The position numbers and the translations under genes were made by a program. A stretch of DNA of 33,546 nucleotides, taken from the NCBI GenBank assembly GCA_903891285.1, contig CAITDZ010000004.1, positions 1 to 33,546 of the forward strand. The letters are read 5' to 3'. Shown here one piece after another: positions 14,117-22,223 of the stretch (the stretch's first letter is position 1; the number at the start of each line of letters is the position of its first letter). The stretch is from an uncultured Solirubrobacterales bacterium. GTDB taxonomy: Bacteria; Actinomycetota; Thermoleophilia; Solirubrobacterales; 70-9. The notes under the pieces are model-generated. The model worked only from the letters and a program-made list of their open reading frames with translations, searched no databases and was not told the DNA's origin.

Positions 14117-16453
14117 ATGTTCCTCAAATCGCTGACCATCAATGGCTTCAAGTCCTTCCCCGAGCGGACGGAACTGGAGTTCTCCCCTGGCGTGAGCGTG
14201 ATCATCGGTCCGAACGGCTCAGGGAAGTCGAACATCACCGACGCCGTTCTCTGGGCGCTCGGGGAGCAGAGCCCCGGCGCGGTTCGTGGCGTGACCATGC
14301 AGGACGTGATTTCGGAAGGGGGAGGGTCGATGGGCGCCCGTTCGTCGGCCGAGGTCGAGGTCGTGTTCGAGGCCCCCGACGGCTCCGACTTCTCCGAGAT
14401 CTCGATAAGTCGTCGGCTGACCCGCGACGGGGAGGGGGAGTACAGGCTGAACGGGGCCCGATGCCGCCTCGTCGACGTGATCGAGGTTCTTTCCGACGCC
14501 AACCTCGGCAAGGAGATGCACTCGGTGATCAGCCAGGGTCAGGTCGATTCGATCGTCGGCTCGAAGCCCGCACAGCGGCGGCTCCTGATCGAGGAAGCTG
14601 CGGGACTCGGAAAGTTCAGGCGCAGGCGTCGTCGGTCCGAGCTGAAGCTGAAGGCGACCCGGGAGAACCTCTCCCGGGCACTCGACGTCGAACGCGAGGC
14701 CAAGCGGGCGCTCAGGCCCCTCAAGGAACAGGCCAATGCCGCCGAGATCGGGGCCAAGATCGAGCGGGAAGAGCTCGGCCTCAAGGCGAGGATCATCGCC
14801 GAGGAGATCAGGTTCGGCCAGGATCGCCTCGAGGCCGCGCGGGGTCTCGCCGAGGGAGCCCGCGGTCGTCGATCCAAGCTCGAGGAGAAGCTCGGCGAGG
14901 TATCGAAGCGGAGGACGGCGGCCGAGGAGCGTTTCGCGGACCGCGACCGGCTGAGGACGGAGCTCTGGGAGACGCTCAACGATCTGAGGGGAGCAAGGGA
15001 GCAGGTCCACTTGGCCACCGTCTCGATCTCGGAGCGTGGCCGCTCGCTCGAACCGGGAATCGAACGGCTTCGGCGGGAGCTCGAGCCCCTTTCCCTCGAC
15101 CTCGAGGGAACGGCCGGGGAGCCCGACCGGGCCCGGCGTCTGGTCGATGAGCTCGGTTCAGTCGAGCTCGGCCTCGGAAGGGCCAGTCGCGGCCTCGAGC
15201 GGGCCGGTTCGGAGGGTTCCGAGACGGACCGACTGGCGGGGCTGGCGGAGGTTCATGAAGGGACCCGGGAAGCCCAGGACCACGCTCGTCGGGCGGAGAG
15301 CCTCCTGGGGGAGCGCCATCGGGAGAGGCTGGGTGAACGGCTCGGACGGGCGGAGTCGCTCCAGGGGGCGATTTCCGGCCTTGCCGAAGCCGCGACCGGG
15401 ACGGCCGAAGCCCTCGCTTCGAGGATCGAAGCTGCCGAGCGGACTGCGGTCGGGAGCGACTCGGAAGAGGCCGACGAGATAGCGGCCGAGCTGAGGAAGT
15501 GTTCCGACGAGGAGGTCGAGATCCAGGCCGATCTTCGCAAGGTTGCCGAGGAGGTGACCGAAGCCGAGGTCGAGGCTGCCCAGCTCGAGAACCGGAGGGC
15601 AGAGCGGGTTGCCGAGATCGAGCGAATCGAATCCCGGCTCGGCGAGCCCCTCGAGGAGGCTGGGGAGCCGATGGACGACGAGGAGCGCGAGACGATCGAG
15701 CGCAGGCTCGAGGCGCTGGCCCGCAGGCGTGAGCGGATCGGTCCGGTCAATCCCCTCGCCCAGCGTGAATACGAGGAGGCCCAGGAGCACCACGCCGGGC
15801 TGGTCGAGCAGCGAGAGGATTCCGAGCGGGCGCTTCGCGAACTGGAAGACATCATCCGAGACATCGATACGGAGATGTCCCGCTCCTTCGAGCAGACCTT
15901 CGATGCCGCGGCTGCGAACTTCGAACAGGTGATCGCACACCTCTTTCCCGGTGGCTCGGGCAAGCTGAGGAAAGTCGAGCTCGAGGGGCCGGTCGATCCG
16001 GAGGCGGAAGCTGCCGATCCCGAGGGCGAACCGGATGTAGACGATGTACCCGCACCCGGCGAGCCCAAGTTCGGGGTCGAGCTCGAGGTCACCCCGAAAG
16101 GCAAGAAGACCCGCCAGATGCGTCTGCTCTCTGGTGGCGAGAAGGCACTCACCGCGCTCGGCTTCGTCTTCGCCGTCTTCCTCGCCCGCCCATGCCCCTT
16201 CTACATCCTCGACGAGGTCGAGGCCGCCCTCGATGACGCCAACATCGCCAGGTTCCTCGAACTGGTCGGGGAGTTCTCCACCCGAACCCAGTTCATCATC
16301 GTCACCCACCAGAAACTGACTATGGACGCGGCCGACGTCCTCTACGGCGCGAGCATGGGTGGCGACGGAATCACCAAGGTCGTCTCCCGCCGTCTTCCTC
16401 CTGCCCGGGACGAGGAGTCCGGGGTCGAAGAGCGGCTCGACCGCGCGGCCTGA
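14117..16453 (+). CDS. smc: Chromosome segregation SMC ATPase, short form without a recognisable hinge
   Basis: SMC organises and segregates the chromosome as an ABC-type ATPase dimer. The N-terminal head has FKSFPERTELEF and Walker A GPNGSGKSN (31-39). The C-terminal head has the signature LLSGGEKALTALGFVFA (about 670-686) and Walker B FYILDEVEAALDDANI (about 694-709); RIGPVNPLAQREYEE (about 540-554) is the SMC-type block in the distal coil. The heads are those of true bacterial SMC rather than SbcC or RecN. The protein is only 778 residues against the usual 1150-1200: the ~170-residue hinge is not visible and each arm is about 190-200 residues. The frame is uninterrupted. It follows rnc by 74 bp and precedes ftsY by 9 bp, the normal position. 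Confidence 0.92.
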   Translation: MFLKSLTINGFKSFPERTELEFSPGVSVIIGPNGSGKSNITDAVLWALGEQSPGAVRGVTMQDVISEGGGSMGARSSAEVEVVFEAPDGSDFSEISISRRLTRDGEGEYRLNGARCRLVDVIEVLSDANLGKEMHSVISQGQVDSIVGSKPAQRRLLIEEAAGLGKFRRRRRRSELKLKATRENLSRALDVEREAKRALRPLKEQANAAEIGAKIEREELGLKARIIAEEIRFGQDRLEAARGLAEGARGRRSKLEEKLGEVSKRRTAAEERFADRDRLRTELWETLNDLRGAREQVHLATVSISERGRSLEPGIERLRRELEPLSLDLEGTAGEPDRARRLVDELGSVELGLGRASRGLERAGSEGSETDRLAGLAEVHEGTREAQDHARRAESLLGERHRERLGERLGRAESLQGAISGLAEAATGTAEALASRIEAAERTAVGSDSEEADEIAAELRKCSDEEVEIQADLRKVAEEVTEAEVEAAQLENRRAERVAEIERIESRLGEPLEEAGEPMDDEERETIERRLEALARRRERIGPVNPLAQREYEEAQEHHAGLVEQREDSERALRELEDIIRDIDTEMSRSFEQTFDAAAANFEQVIAHLFPGGSGKLRKVELEGPVDPEAEAADPEGEPDVDDVPAPGEPKFGVELEVTPKGKKTRQMRLLSGGEKALTALGFVFAVFLARPCPFYILDEVEAALDDANIARFLELVGEFSTRTQFIIVTHQKLTMDAADVLYGASMGGDGITKVVSRRLPPARDEESGVEERLDRAA

Positions 16454-16462
16454 GGGGCCGGG

Positions 16463-17470
16463 ATGGCCACGACCTGGGCCGACGTCTTCGAGACGGGGAG
16501 GCCGCCCAGCGCCCTTTCAGAGGGCGAGGGAACCGAGTTGGAACCAGCTCGCAAGGGTGCCTTCGCCCGACTGAGGGAGTCCCTCTCCCGTAGTCGTCGA
16601 GTCCTCGCATCGGAGATCGGCGCGGGCCTGTTCGAGCGGATCGACGCGTCGACCTGGGAGCGCCTGGAGGAGGCCCTGGTAATGGCTGACGTCGGAGTTA
16701 CCGTCACCGCCTCGGTGGTCGCCGACCTCGAACGCGAGGTCGAAGCAGGGGAGGTGGCGGCGACACCCGATGCCGTCAGGGAGCGTCTCGTCGAGCTTCT
16801 CGCGGCCGTCGCCTCGATACCCGTCGGCCCAATCGCCCTCGATGGCGACCCGTCGGTGATCCTCCTGACCGGTGTCAACGGCAGCGGCAAGACGACTTCG
16901 GCCGGCAAACTTGCCTGGCGCTTGAGGGATGAGTTCGGCCTTTCCGTCCTGCTCGGGGCGGCCGATACCTACCGGGCGGCTGCCGGAGAGCAGCTCGAAG
17001 CCTGGGCCGATCGGGCCGGAGCGGGACTCGTCGCATCCCAGCAGGGTGCCGATCCCGGGTCGGTGGCGTTCGATGCGATTGCGGCTGGCAGGGCAAGGGG
17101 CGCCGACGTGGTGATCATCGACACGGCAGGCCGGCTCCAGACCGAGAAGAGCCTGATGGATGAGCTGGCAAAGGTGAGGCGGGTGGTCGAGCGCGAGGCG
17201 CCTGGAGCCCCCCACGGAGCATTTATCTCGATCGACGCGACCACCGGCCAGAACGGCCTCCGCCAGGCAACGGCATTCTCGGAAGCGGTCCCGCTCGATG
17301 GGGTGGTCCTGACCAAGCTGGACGGTTCGGCCAAGGGCGGGATAGCGCTCGCGATCACGTCCGAACTCGGCATCCCCGTCCGGATGGTCGGGGTGGGCGA
17401 GGGGATCGAGGACCTCGCCCCGTTCGATCCCGGGGAATTCGCCCGGGCACTTCTCGATCCGGACGAGTAG
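16463..17470 (+). CDS. ftsY: Signal recognition particle receptor FtsY
   Basis: FtsY is the membrane-associated GTPase that receives SRP-ribosome complexes. The 335-residue protein has a short N-terminal part without the long acidic A domain of E. coli, an NG domain with helical bundle (about 35-120), and G1 GVNGSGKTT (137-145). LGAADTYRAAAGEQLEAWA, DTAGRLQ, TKLDGSAKGG and the closing MVGVGEGIEDLAPFD follow. It lies 9 bp after smc and 48 bp before ffh, so its partner is next door. Confidence 0.96.
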   Translation: MATTWADVFETGRPPSALSEGEGTELEPARKGAFARLRESLSRSRRVLASEIGAGLFERIDASTWERLEEALVMADVGVTVTASVVADLEREVEAGEVAATPDAVRERLVELLAAVASIPVGPIALDGDPSVILLTGVNGSGKTTSAGKLAWRLRDEFGLSVLLGAADTYRAAAGEQLEAWADRAGAGLVASQQGADPGSVAFDAIAAGRARGADVVIIDTAGRLQTEKSLMDELAKVRRVVEREAPGAPHGAFISIDATTGQNGLRQATAFSEAVPLDGVVLTKLDGSAKGGIALAITSELGIPVRMVGVGEGIEDLAPFDPGEFARALLDPDE

Positions 17471-17505
17471 GCCGGGCAACAGCGGGCACTCCCCCGGGCG
17501 GTCGG

Positions 17506-17511
17506 TACGCT
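17506..17511 (+). promoter_or_regulatory. -10 box of ffh, likely leaderless
   Basis: TACGCT is followed by 7 nt and then ATG 17519. It lies in the 48-bp ftsY-ffh gap. The GGGCGGG next to ATG is too close to serve well as a Shine-Dalgarno. Confidence 0.45.
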
Positions 17512-17518
17512 GGGCGGG

Positions 17519-18883
17519 ATGTTCGACCAGCTTTCGGAACGCCTTCGCACCGCGCTCGACCCGCTCGGCAAGAAGGGCCGGATCACCGACGAAGACGTCG
17601 ATCGGGCGATGCGTGAGGTACGCCTCGCCCTGCTCGAGGCGGACGTAAATTTCAAGGTGGTCAAGGAATTCACCGAGGGAGTCAGGCAGCGCTGTCTCGA
17701 GACCGAGGTGACTTCGAGCGTCGATCCGGGCCAGCAGGTCGTCAAGGTCGTAAACGATGAGCTGGCCGCCCTCATGGGCGGGACCGGTCGCGAACTGGCG
17801 ATGGCGGACGAGGGCCCTACCGTCATCCTTCTGGCGGGTCTCCAGGGATCGGGCAAGACGACCACCGCGGCCAAACTGGCATCGATGCTGGTCGGGGAGG
17901 ACCTCGAGGTGGGAGTTGCCGCCTGTGACCTGCACCGCCCGGCAGCGATCGAGCAGCTGGCGAACGTCGGGGGACGGGCGGGCGCGACCGTGATCACCAG
18001 GCCCGGAGCGTCCGATCCGGTTGTCGTGGCGGCCGAGGCACGGCAGGAGGCAGTCGACTCCGGACTCGACGTCCTGATCGTGGACACCGCTGGGAGGCTC
18101 GATGTCGATGAGGAGCTGATGGAGGAGCTCACGGCGATCCGCAAGGCCGTCCGTCCCCATGACGTGCTGCTCGTGGTCGACGCGATGACCGGCCAGGCTG
18201 CGGTGGAGGTTGCCCAGGCCTTCTCCGACTCGGTTGGGGTGGACGGGGTGGTCCTGACCAAGCTCGACGGCGATGCCAGGGGCGGTGCGGCACTTTCGGT
18301 CCGGGCCGTCACCGGGAGTCCCATCCTCTTCGCCTCGACCGGGGAGGGCCTCGAAGCCTTCGATCGCTTCCACCCCGACCGGATGGCCGGGCGGATCCTC
18401 GGAATGGGGGACATCCTCAGCCTGGTCGAGAAGGCTGAACGGGAGGTCGACCGTGACCAGGCGGAGGAACTCCAACGGAAGATGGCCTCCGACGGCCTCA
18501 CCCTCGAGGATTTCCTCACCCAGATGAGACAGGTCCGGAAGATGGGTCCGCTCGGCTCCCTGCTCGGGATGATGCCCGGACTCGGCCAGATGAAGCAGCT
18601 CAAGGAGGCCGACCTCGACGAGCGGGAGCTCGACCGGGTCGAGGCGATCATCCTCTCGATGACCCCTGAGGAGAGGCTCAACCCGGATCTCGTGAAGGGT
18701 TCCCGTCGGCGCCGGATCGCCACTGGATCGGGGACTTCGATCCAGCAGGTCAACAACCTGGTCAAGCAGTTCGGCCAGATGAGGCGGCTGATGAAGCAGG
18801 TCGCCTCGGGGGGGATGCCCGACCCCGAAGCTCTCGCAAAGGCGGTCGGCAAGCCGGCCCGCCCCCGCGTGCGGCGGCGCTGA
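17519..18883 (+). CDS. ffh: Signal recognition particle protein Ffh
   Basis: Ffh binds 4.5S RNA and hydrophobic signal sequences emerging from the ribosome. The N domain includes the ALLEADVNFKVV helix region (37-49). The G domain has G1 GLQGSGKTT (107-115), ACDLHRPAAIEQL, DTAGRLDVDEELM and TKLDGDARGGAAL. The C-terminal M domain (from about 330) has Met-rich helices KMGPLGSLLGMMPGLGQ and MTPEERLNPDL, the RNA-binding motif SRRRRIATGSG and QQVNNLVKQFGQMRRLMKQ. Length 454 is typical. The partner FtsY is directly upstream, and rpsP follows by 22 bp. Confidence 0.97.
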   Translation: MFDQLSERLRTALDPLGKKGRITDEDVDRAMREVRLALLEADVNFKVVKEFTEGVRQRCLETEVTSSVDPGQQVVKVVNDELAALMGGTGRELAMADEGPTVILLAGLQGSGKTTTAAKLASMLVGEDLEVGVAACDLHRPAAIEQLANVGGRAGATVITRPGASDPVVVAAEARQEAVDSGLDVLIVDTAGRLDVDEELMEELTAIRKAVRPHDVLLVVDAMTGQAAVEVAQAFSDSVGVDGVVLTKLDGDARGGAALSVRAVTGSPILFASTGEGLEAFDRFHPDRMAGRILGMGDILSLVEKAEREVDRDQAEELQRKMASDGLTLEDFLTQMRQVRKMGPLGSLLGMMPGLGQMKQLKEADLDERELDRVEAIILSMTPEERLNPDLVKGSRRRRIATGSGTSIQQVNNLVKQFGQMRRLMKQVASGGMPDPEALAKAVGKPARPRVRRR

Positions 18884-18890
18884 GACCCTG

Positions 18891-18896
18891 TAAGGT
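18891..18896 (+). promoter_or_regulatory. -10 box of rpsP, likely leaderless
   Basis: TAAGGT, 9 nt and then ATG 18906. No Shine-Dalgarno is present in the 22-bp gap after ffh. Confidence 0.42.
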
Positions 18897-18905
18897 CCCG
18901 ATCCG

Positions 18906-19157
18906 ATGGTCCGGATAAGACTCAAGCGCGTGGGTTCGAAGAAGAACCCGATCTGGCGGATAGTCGTCGCCGATCGCCGTTCCCCCAGGGACGGGCGGAA
19001 CATCGAGACGATCGGCCAGTACAACGCCCAGACCGATCCGTCGACGATCGAGGTCGACGAAGATCGCGCCCGATACTGGCTCGAGAAGGGCGCGCGGCCG
19101 ACCCGGCGGGTCGCGGGGCTCTTCCGGATCAAGGGAATCGACGCCCAGGGGAGCTGA
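18906..19157 (+). CDS. rpsP: 30S ribosomal protein S16
   Basis: An 83-residue protein beginning MVRIRLKRVGSKKNPIWRIV, the S16 hallmark, with RRSPRDGRNIETIGQYN and a C-terminal basic region. S16 binds 16S rRNA early in 30S assembly. It heads the conserved rpsP-khpA-(rimM)-trmD-rplS block. khpA follows after 7 bp. Confidence 0.96.
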   Translation: MVRIRLKRVGSKKNPIWRIVVADRRSPRDGRNIETIGQYNAQTDPSTIEVDEDRARYWLEKGARPTRRVAGLFRIKGIDAQGS

Positions 19158-19164
19158 GGGACCT

Positions 19165-19392
19165 GTGCAGGAGATGCTCCTGTTCATGGTGCGCTCGCTG
19201 GTGGACGACCGGGAGGCCGTCGAGGTCGACGAGATCGAGGAGGACGACGACCTGGTCTACGAAGTCACGGTGGCCGAGGACGACCTCGGACGGGTGATCG
19301 GTCGGGGTGGCCGGGTAGCCAAGGCGTTGAGGACGGTCGCGAGGGCGGCCGCCCAAGATGACCGGCGCGTCCTGGTCGACATCCTCGACTAG
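19165..19392 (+). CDS. khpA: KH-domain RNA-binding protein KhpA
   Basis: A 75-residue single KH domain, with the GxxG RNA-contact loop seen as GRGG (46-49, within GRVIGRGGRVAKALR). The first half is acidic (DEIEEDDD). KhpA binds RNA with KhpB/Jag and affects growth and division in firmicutes; its partner is not in this window. The start is GTG 19165, 7 bp after the rpsP stop, with GGGA a few nt upstream. The gene normally found next, rimM, is absent: trmD starts 16 bp later. Confidence 0.93.
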   Translation: MQEMLLFMVRSLVDDREAVEVDEIEEDDDLVYEVTVAEDDLGRVIGRGGRVAKALRTVARAAAQDDRRVLVDILD

Positions 19393-19408
19393 GAGGGAGG
19401 GCCGCCCG

Positions 19409-20143
19409 GTGCGGTTCGACATCTTCACGCTTTTTCCCGATGCCTTCGAGTGGCTGCTCGGCCAGCGGAGCTTCCGGAAGTCCGGCGAAGAGGGGGCCGA
19501 GTTCACCCTCCGGGACTACCGGACGTGGACCCCCCTGAAGGGCGGGCGGGTCGACGACTCCCCCTACGGAGGGGGCTCCGGAATGGTGATCCGGGTCGAT
19601 GTCGTCGACGCAGCCCTCCGGGCGGTCTACGGCGAGGGTTCCCGGCCCCGAACCATCCTGCTCAGCCCGGTGGGTCGTCAGCTCGACGAGGACCTCGTCA
19701 CGGAGCTCGCGGCCGAACCCGCACTCGCCCTCCTCTGTGGCAGGTACGAGGGCTTCGACCAGCGGGTGCACGACCACCTGGCCGATGACGAGGTCTCGAT
19801 CGGGCCCTACGTCCTCGCGGGGGGTGAACTGCCGGCGATGGTCCTTGCCGATGCTGTGGTCCGACGTCTACCGGGAGCGCTGGGGGACCCCGGCAGTTCG
19901 GTCGAGGAGTCCTTCTCCGAAGCGCTCGACGGGCAGCCGGAGTACCCCCACTACACCCGTCCCCCCGAGTACGAGGGCTGGGCGGTTCCCGAGGTCCTGC
20001 TTTCCGGGGACCACGCATCGGTCGAGAGGTGGCGCAGGGAGCAGAGTGCCGTTCGTGCTGCGGGCGCCGGCCACGAGCGGTCGGGCGACTCGGTAGCATC
20101 CCCGGGCCGCTCCCCGCGGGACGACGACCCAGGGATCGGCTGA
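19409..20143 (+). CDS. trmD: tRNA (guanine(37)-N(1))-methyltransferase TrmD
   Basis: TrmD methylates G37 next to the anticodon, preventing +1 frameshifting, using a trefoil-knot SAM fold. The start is [17 protein letters not shown]. Motifs include [40 protein letters not shown] (knot), [11 protein letters not shown] and [21 protein letters not shown]. The GTG start is backed by an excellent AGGAGGGAGG site (19391-19400) that begins at the khpA stop. The last ~30 residues are low-complexity ([18 protein letters not shown]), beyond the usual family end. rplS follows by 28 bp. Confidence 0.95.
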   Translation: MRFDIFTLFPDAFEWLLGQRSFRKSGEEGAEFTLRDYRTWTPLKGGRVDDSPYGGGSGMVIRVDVVDAALRAVYGEGSRPRTILLSPVGRQLDEDLVTELAAEPALALLCGRYEGFDQRVHDHLADDEVSIGPYVLAGGELPAMVLADAVVRRLPGALGDPGSSVEESFSEALDGQPEYPHYTRPPEYEGWAVPEVLLSGDHASVERWRREQSAVRAAGAGHERSGDSVASPGRSPRDDDPGIG

Positions 20144-20171
20144 GACTTCGCCCCTCCATCAGGGACCAGAG

Positions 20172-20858
20172 ATGAGTACGACCATCGACGACATCGAGCG
20201 CAGTCAGTTGCGCAGCGGCCTCCCGGAGTTCTCTCCCGGGGACCGGGTCCGTGTCCACTTCCTCGTGATCGAGGGCAACCGAAGTCGACCCCAGGTCTTC
20301 GAGGGCGTGGTAATCAAGCGGCAGGGCTCGGGCGTCCGGGAAACCTTCACGGTGAGGAAGCAGTCCTTCGGAGTCGGGGTCGAAAGGACGTTCCCGCTCC
20401 ACTCACCGAAGATCGAGAAGCTCGAAGTCGCATCCCGTGGCCGGGTTCGCAGGGCGAAGCTCTACTACCTGAGGGGACGTACCGGAAAGGCGGCGAGGGT
20501 CTCCGAAAGGCGCTGGGGAATCGATGAGGAAGTCCTTGGAACGGAGGAGGTCGGGGCGGTAGATGCCTCCGGCGAAGGGCTTGCCCCTGAGGAGGTTCCC
20601 GAGGAGGCTCCAGTCGAAGGGGTCGAAGTGGAGGTTCCCGAGGGCGAAGCCGGTGAGGAGGGGGCCGAAGCCGAGCCCGCTACCGAGCCGTCGGATGGGG
20701 AAGCGAGCGGAGCGACTCCCGAGGGCGACGGACAGCCCGATGGCGCAGACGATGTCGCAGCCGAGGCCCCCGAGGACGGTCAGGCCGAGGAAGAGCCCGC
20801 CGGGGACGACGCGGGTCAGGACGAGTCCGACCAAGAGGAAGCCAGGGAAGAGGACTGA
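20172..20858 (+). CDS. rplS: 50S ribosomal protein L19 with a long acidic C-terminal extension
   Basis: L19 sits at the 30S-50S interface. Residues 1-115 are a complete L19: [62 protein letters not shown] and the end [18 protein letters not shown]. Residues from about 118 to 228 are an extra tail dominated by E, D, G, A and P, with no Lys and a single Arg. Standard L19 is about 115 residues, so the gene is nearly doubled. The tail is in frame and followed by a coupled lepB start, so it is not a frameshift artefact in any simple way. Its function is unknown; it is probably disordered. Confidence 0.95.
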   Translation: MSTTIDDIERSQLRSGLPEFSPGDRVRVHFLVIEGNRSRPQVFEGVVIKRQGSGVRETFTVRKQSFGVGVERTFPLHSPKIEKLEVASRGRVRRAKLYYLRGRTGKAARVSERRWGIDEEVLGTEEVGAVDASGEGLAPEEVPEEAPVEGVEVEVPEGEAGEEGAEAEPATEPSDGEASGATPEGDGQPDGADDVAAEAPEDGQAEEEPAGDDAGQDESDQEEAREED

Positions 20859-21484
20859 GCCCGCTCATCCCCAAGCCGAAGACGGCCCGGGGAAGTTTCT
20901 TCGAGCTGATCATCATCGTCGCGGTTGCCGTCGGCCTTGCCCTGCTAGTCCAGGCCTTCGTGGTCAAGCCGTACCAGATCCCTTCGGGGTCGATGCTGCC
21001 CACCCTCCAGATCGGCCAGAGGGTCCTGGTCAACCGCTTCATCCTCAATTTCACCGACCCCGAGCCGGGCAACGTCGTCGTCTTCCATCCACCCGAGGCG
21101 GTCGTGGGAGGCGGCCCGGAGTGCGGCGCCGTTCGCCCCGAGGACCAGAGCTGTCCGAGGCCAGCGATCAGGAAATCCTCCGAGACATTCATAAAGCGGA
21201 TCGTCGCTGGACCCGGTGACACCGTCTCGATCCGCAACGGACTACCCGTTGTGAATGGAAAGGTCGAGCGCCCCGATGGCTACGAGATCACCCCGTGCGG
21301 ACCGGCCGGACTCGGCTGTGACCTGCCAAGACCGATCCGTATCCCGCCGGGCCACTACTTCCTGATGGGTGACAACCGCGGTCAGAGCGATGACTCGCGC
21401 TTCTGGGGTCCCCTTCCGGAGGAGTGGCTGATCGGCAAGGCGTTCGGCACCTACTGGCCCCCGAACCGGATCGGCGGCCTCTAG
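20855..21484 (+). CDS. lepB: Signal peptidase I (apparent CTG start)
   Basis: Signal peptidase I removes signal peptides from exported proteins outside the cytoplasmic membrane. The N-terminal helix [18 protein letters not shown] is followed by IPSGSM with catalytic Ser46, then KRIVAGPGD with catalytic Lys114 and [18 protein letters not shown] 20960 would delete the membrane helix, and the only in-frame start that keeps it is CTG 20855, overlapping the rplS TGA and preceded by AGGGAAGAGG. That gives 209 residues. The external part has four extra cysteines (two near 90 and 100, two in PCGPAGLGC) that could form disulfides. rnhB follows. Confidence 0.9.
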   Translation: MSPLIPKPKTARGSFFELIIIVAVAVGLALLVQAFVVKPYQIPSGSMLPTLQIGQRVLVNRFILNFTDPEPGNVVVFHPPEAVVGGGPECGAVRPEDQSCPRPAIRKSSETFIKRIVAGPGDTVSIRNGLPVVNGKVERPDGYEITPCGPAGLGCDLPRPIRIPPGHYFLMGDNRGQSDDSRFWGPLPEEWLIGKAFGTYWPPNRIGGL

Positions 21485-21523
21485 CCGGGCAGCAACCGAC
21501 GGGGTGACGTGGTCCGGGCGGGA

Positions 21524-21529
21524 TACCCT
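21524..21529 (+). promoter_or_regulatory. -10 box of rnhB, likely leaderless
   Basis: TACCCT, 7 nt and then ATG 21537. This supports ATG 21537 over an in-frame GTG at 21504 as the rnhB start. Confidence 0.45.
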
Positions 21530-21536
21530 GACGACC

Positions 21537-22223
21537 ATGGCACCGGGAGGCAAACCGGAGGAGCACGACCTCTTCCGCCACGACCTCGAGCTCGAAAGTC
21601 CCCTGGTAGTCGGGGCCGACGAGGCCGGGAGGGGATGCCTTGCCGGACCGATAGTCGCAGCGTCGGTGAGCTTCGAGCGCTCCACGCTGGAGGACCGTGG
21701 TGGGGGTGCGCTCGAGGGCCTGTTCGACTCCAAGCGCCTCACCGAGAAGCGGCGCGAGGCGCTCTACCCGGAGATCCTCGGCACGGCCCGGGTCGTCCGG
21801 GTGGTGGTCAGGTCGGCCCGATTCATCGACAGCGAGGGGATCCAGCGGGCGAACCTCGACGCACTCGAGAGGTCGCTGGCCCCGACCGGCACTGCGCCCG
21901 ATGCGGTCCGGTTGGTCGATGGGTTTGCCCTGGGTGAGGGGGCCCCACCGCACAGGCGCCTGGTCAAGGGGGACACCCTGAGTGCATCGGTCGCCGCCGC
22001 CTCGGTCATTGCCAAGGTGACCCGCGATGCGTTGATGCGCCAGGCTGCCGAACTCCACCCGGGCTACGGCTTCGAGGGGCACAAGGGATATGGCAGTGCG
22101 GCCCACCGGGAAGCGATCGAGGAGAAGGGTCCCTGCCCTATCCATCGGCTTTCGTTTCGCCTCATCGCCAGCCCCGACGACGAAGCCACGCAGAGCCCGC
22201 GGGCCGCGCGACGTGCGGCCTGA
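21537..22223 (+). CDS. rnhB: Ribonuclease HII
   Basis: RNase HII removes RNA from DNA, including single misincorporated ribonucleotides. Motifs are VVGADEAGRGCLAGPIVAA (active-site Asp28 and Glu29), LFDSKRLTEKRREAL, VRLVDGFAL, KGDTLSASVAAASVIAKVTRD and HPGYGFEGHKGYGSAAH. An in-frame GTG at 21504 would add 11 residues, but the TACCCT box at 21524 favours ATG 21537 (228 residues). Its 3' end overlaps the convergent yraN gene by 62 bp. Confidence 0.94.
   Translation: MAPGGKPEEHDLFRHDLELESPLVVGADEAGRGCLAGPIVAASVSFERSTLEDRGGGALEGLFDSKRLTEKRREALYPEILGTARVVRVVVRSARFIDSEGIQRANLDALERSLAPTGTAPDAVRLVDGFALGEGAPPHRRLVKGDTLSASVAAASVIAKVTRDALMRQAAELHPGYGFEGHKGYGSAAHREAIEEKGPCPIHRLSFRLIASPDDEATQSPRAARRAA

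Noticed and set aside
16517-19132. An open antisense frame of 871 codons on the minus strand opposite ftsY, ffh and rpsP.
   Set aside because: It is Arg/Gly/Asp-rich without family motifs, while the + strand carries ftsY, ffh and rpsP with every signature. Long antisense frames are expected at this GC content.
20563-21219. A 218-codon + frame overlapping the L19 tail and lepB.
   Set aside because: It is Pro/Arg-rich and out of frame with both genes. It exists because the acidic tail's codons leave the shifted frame open.
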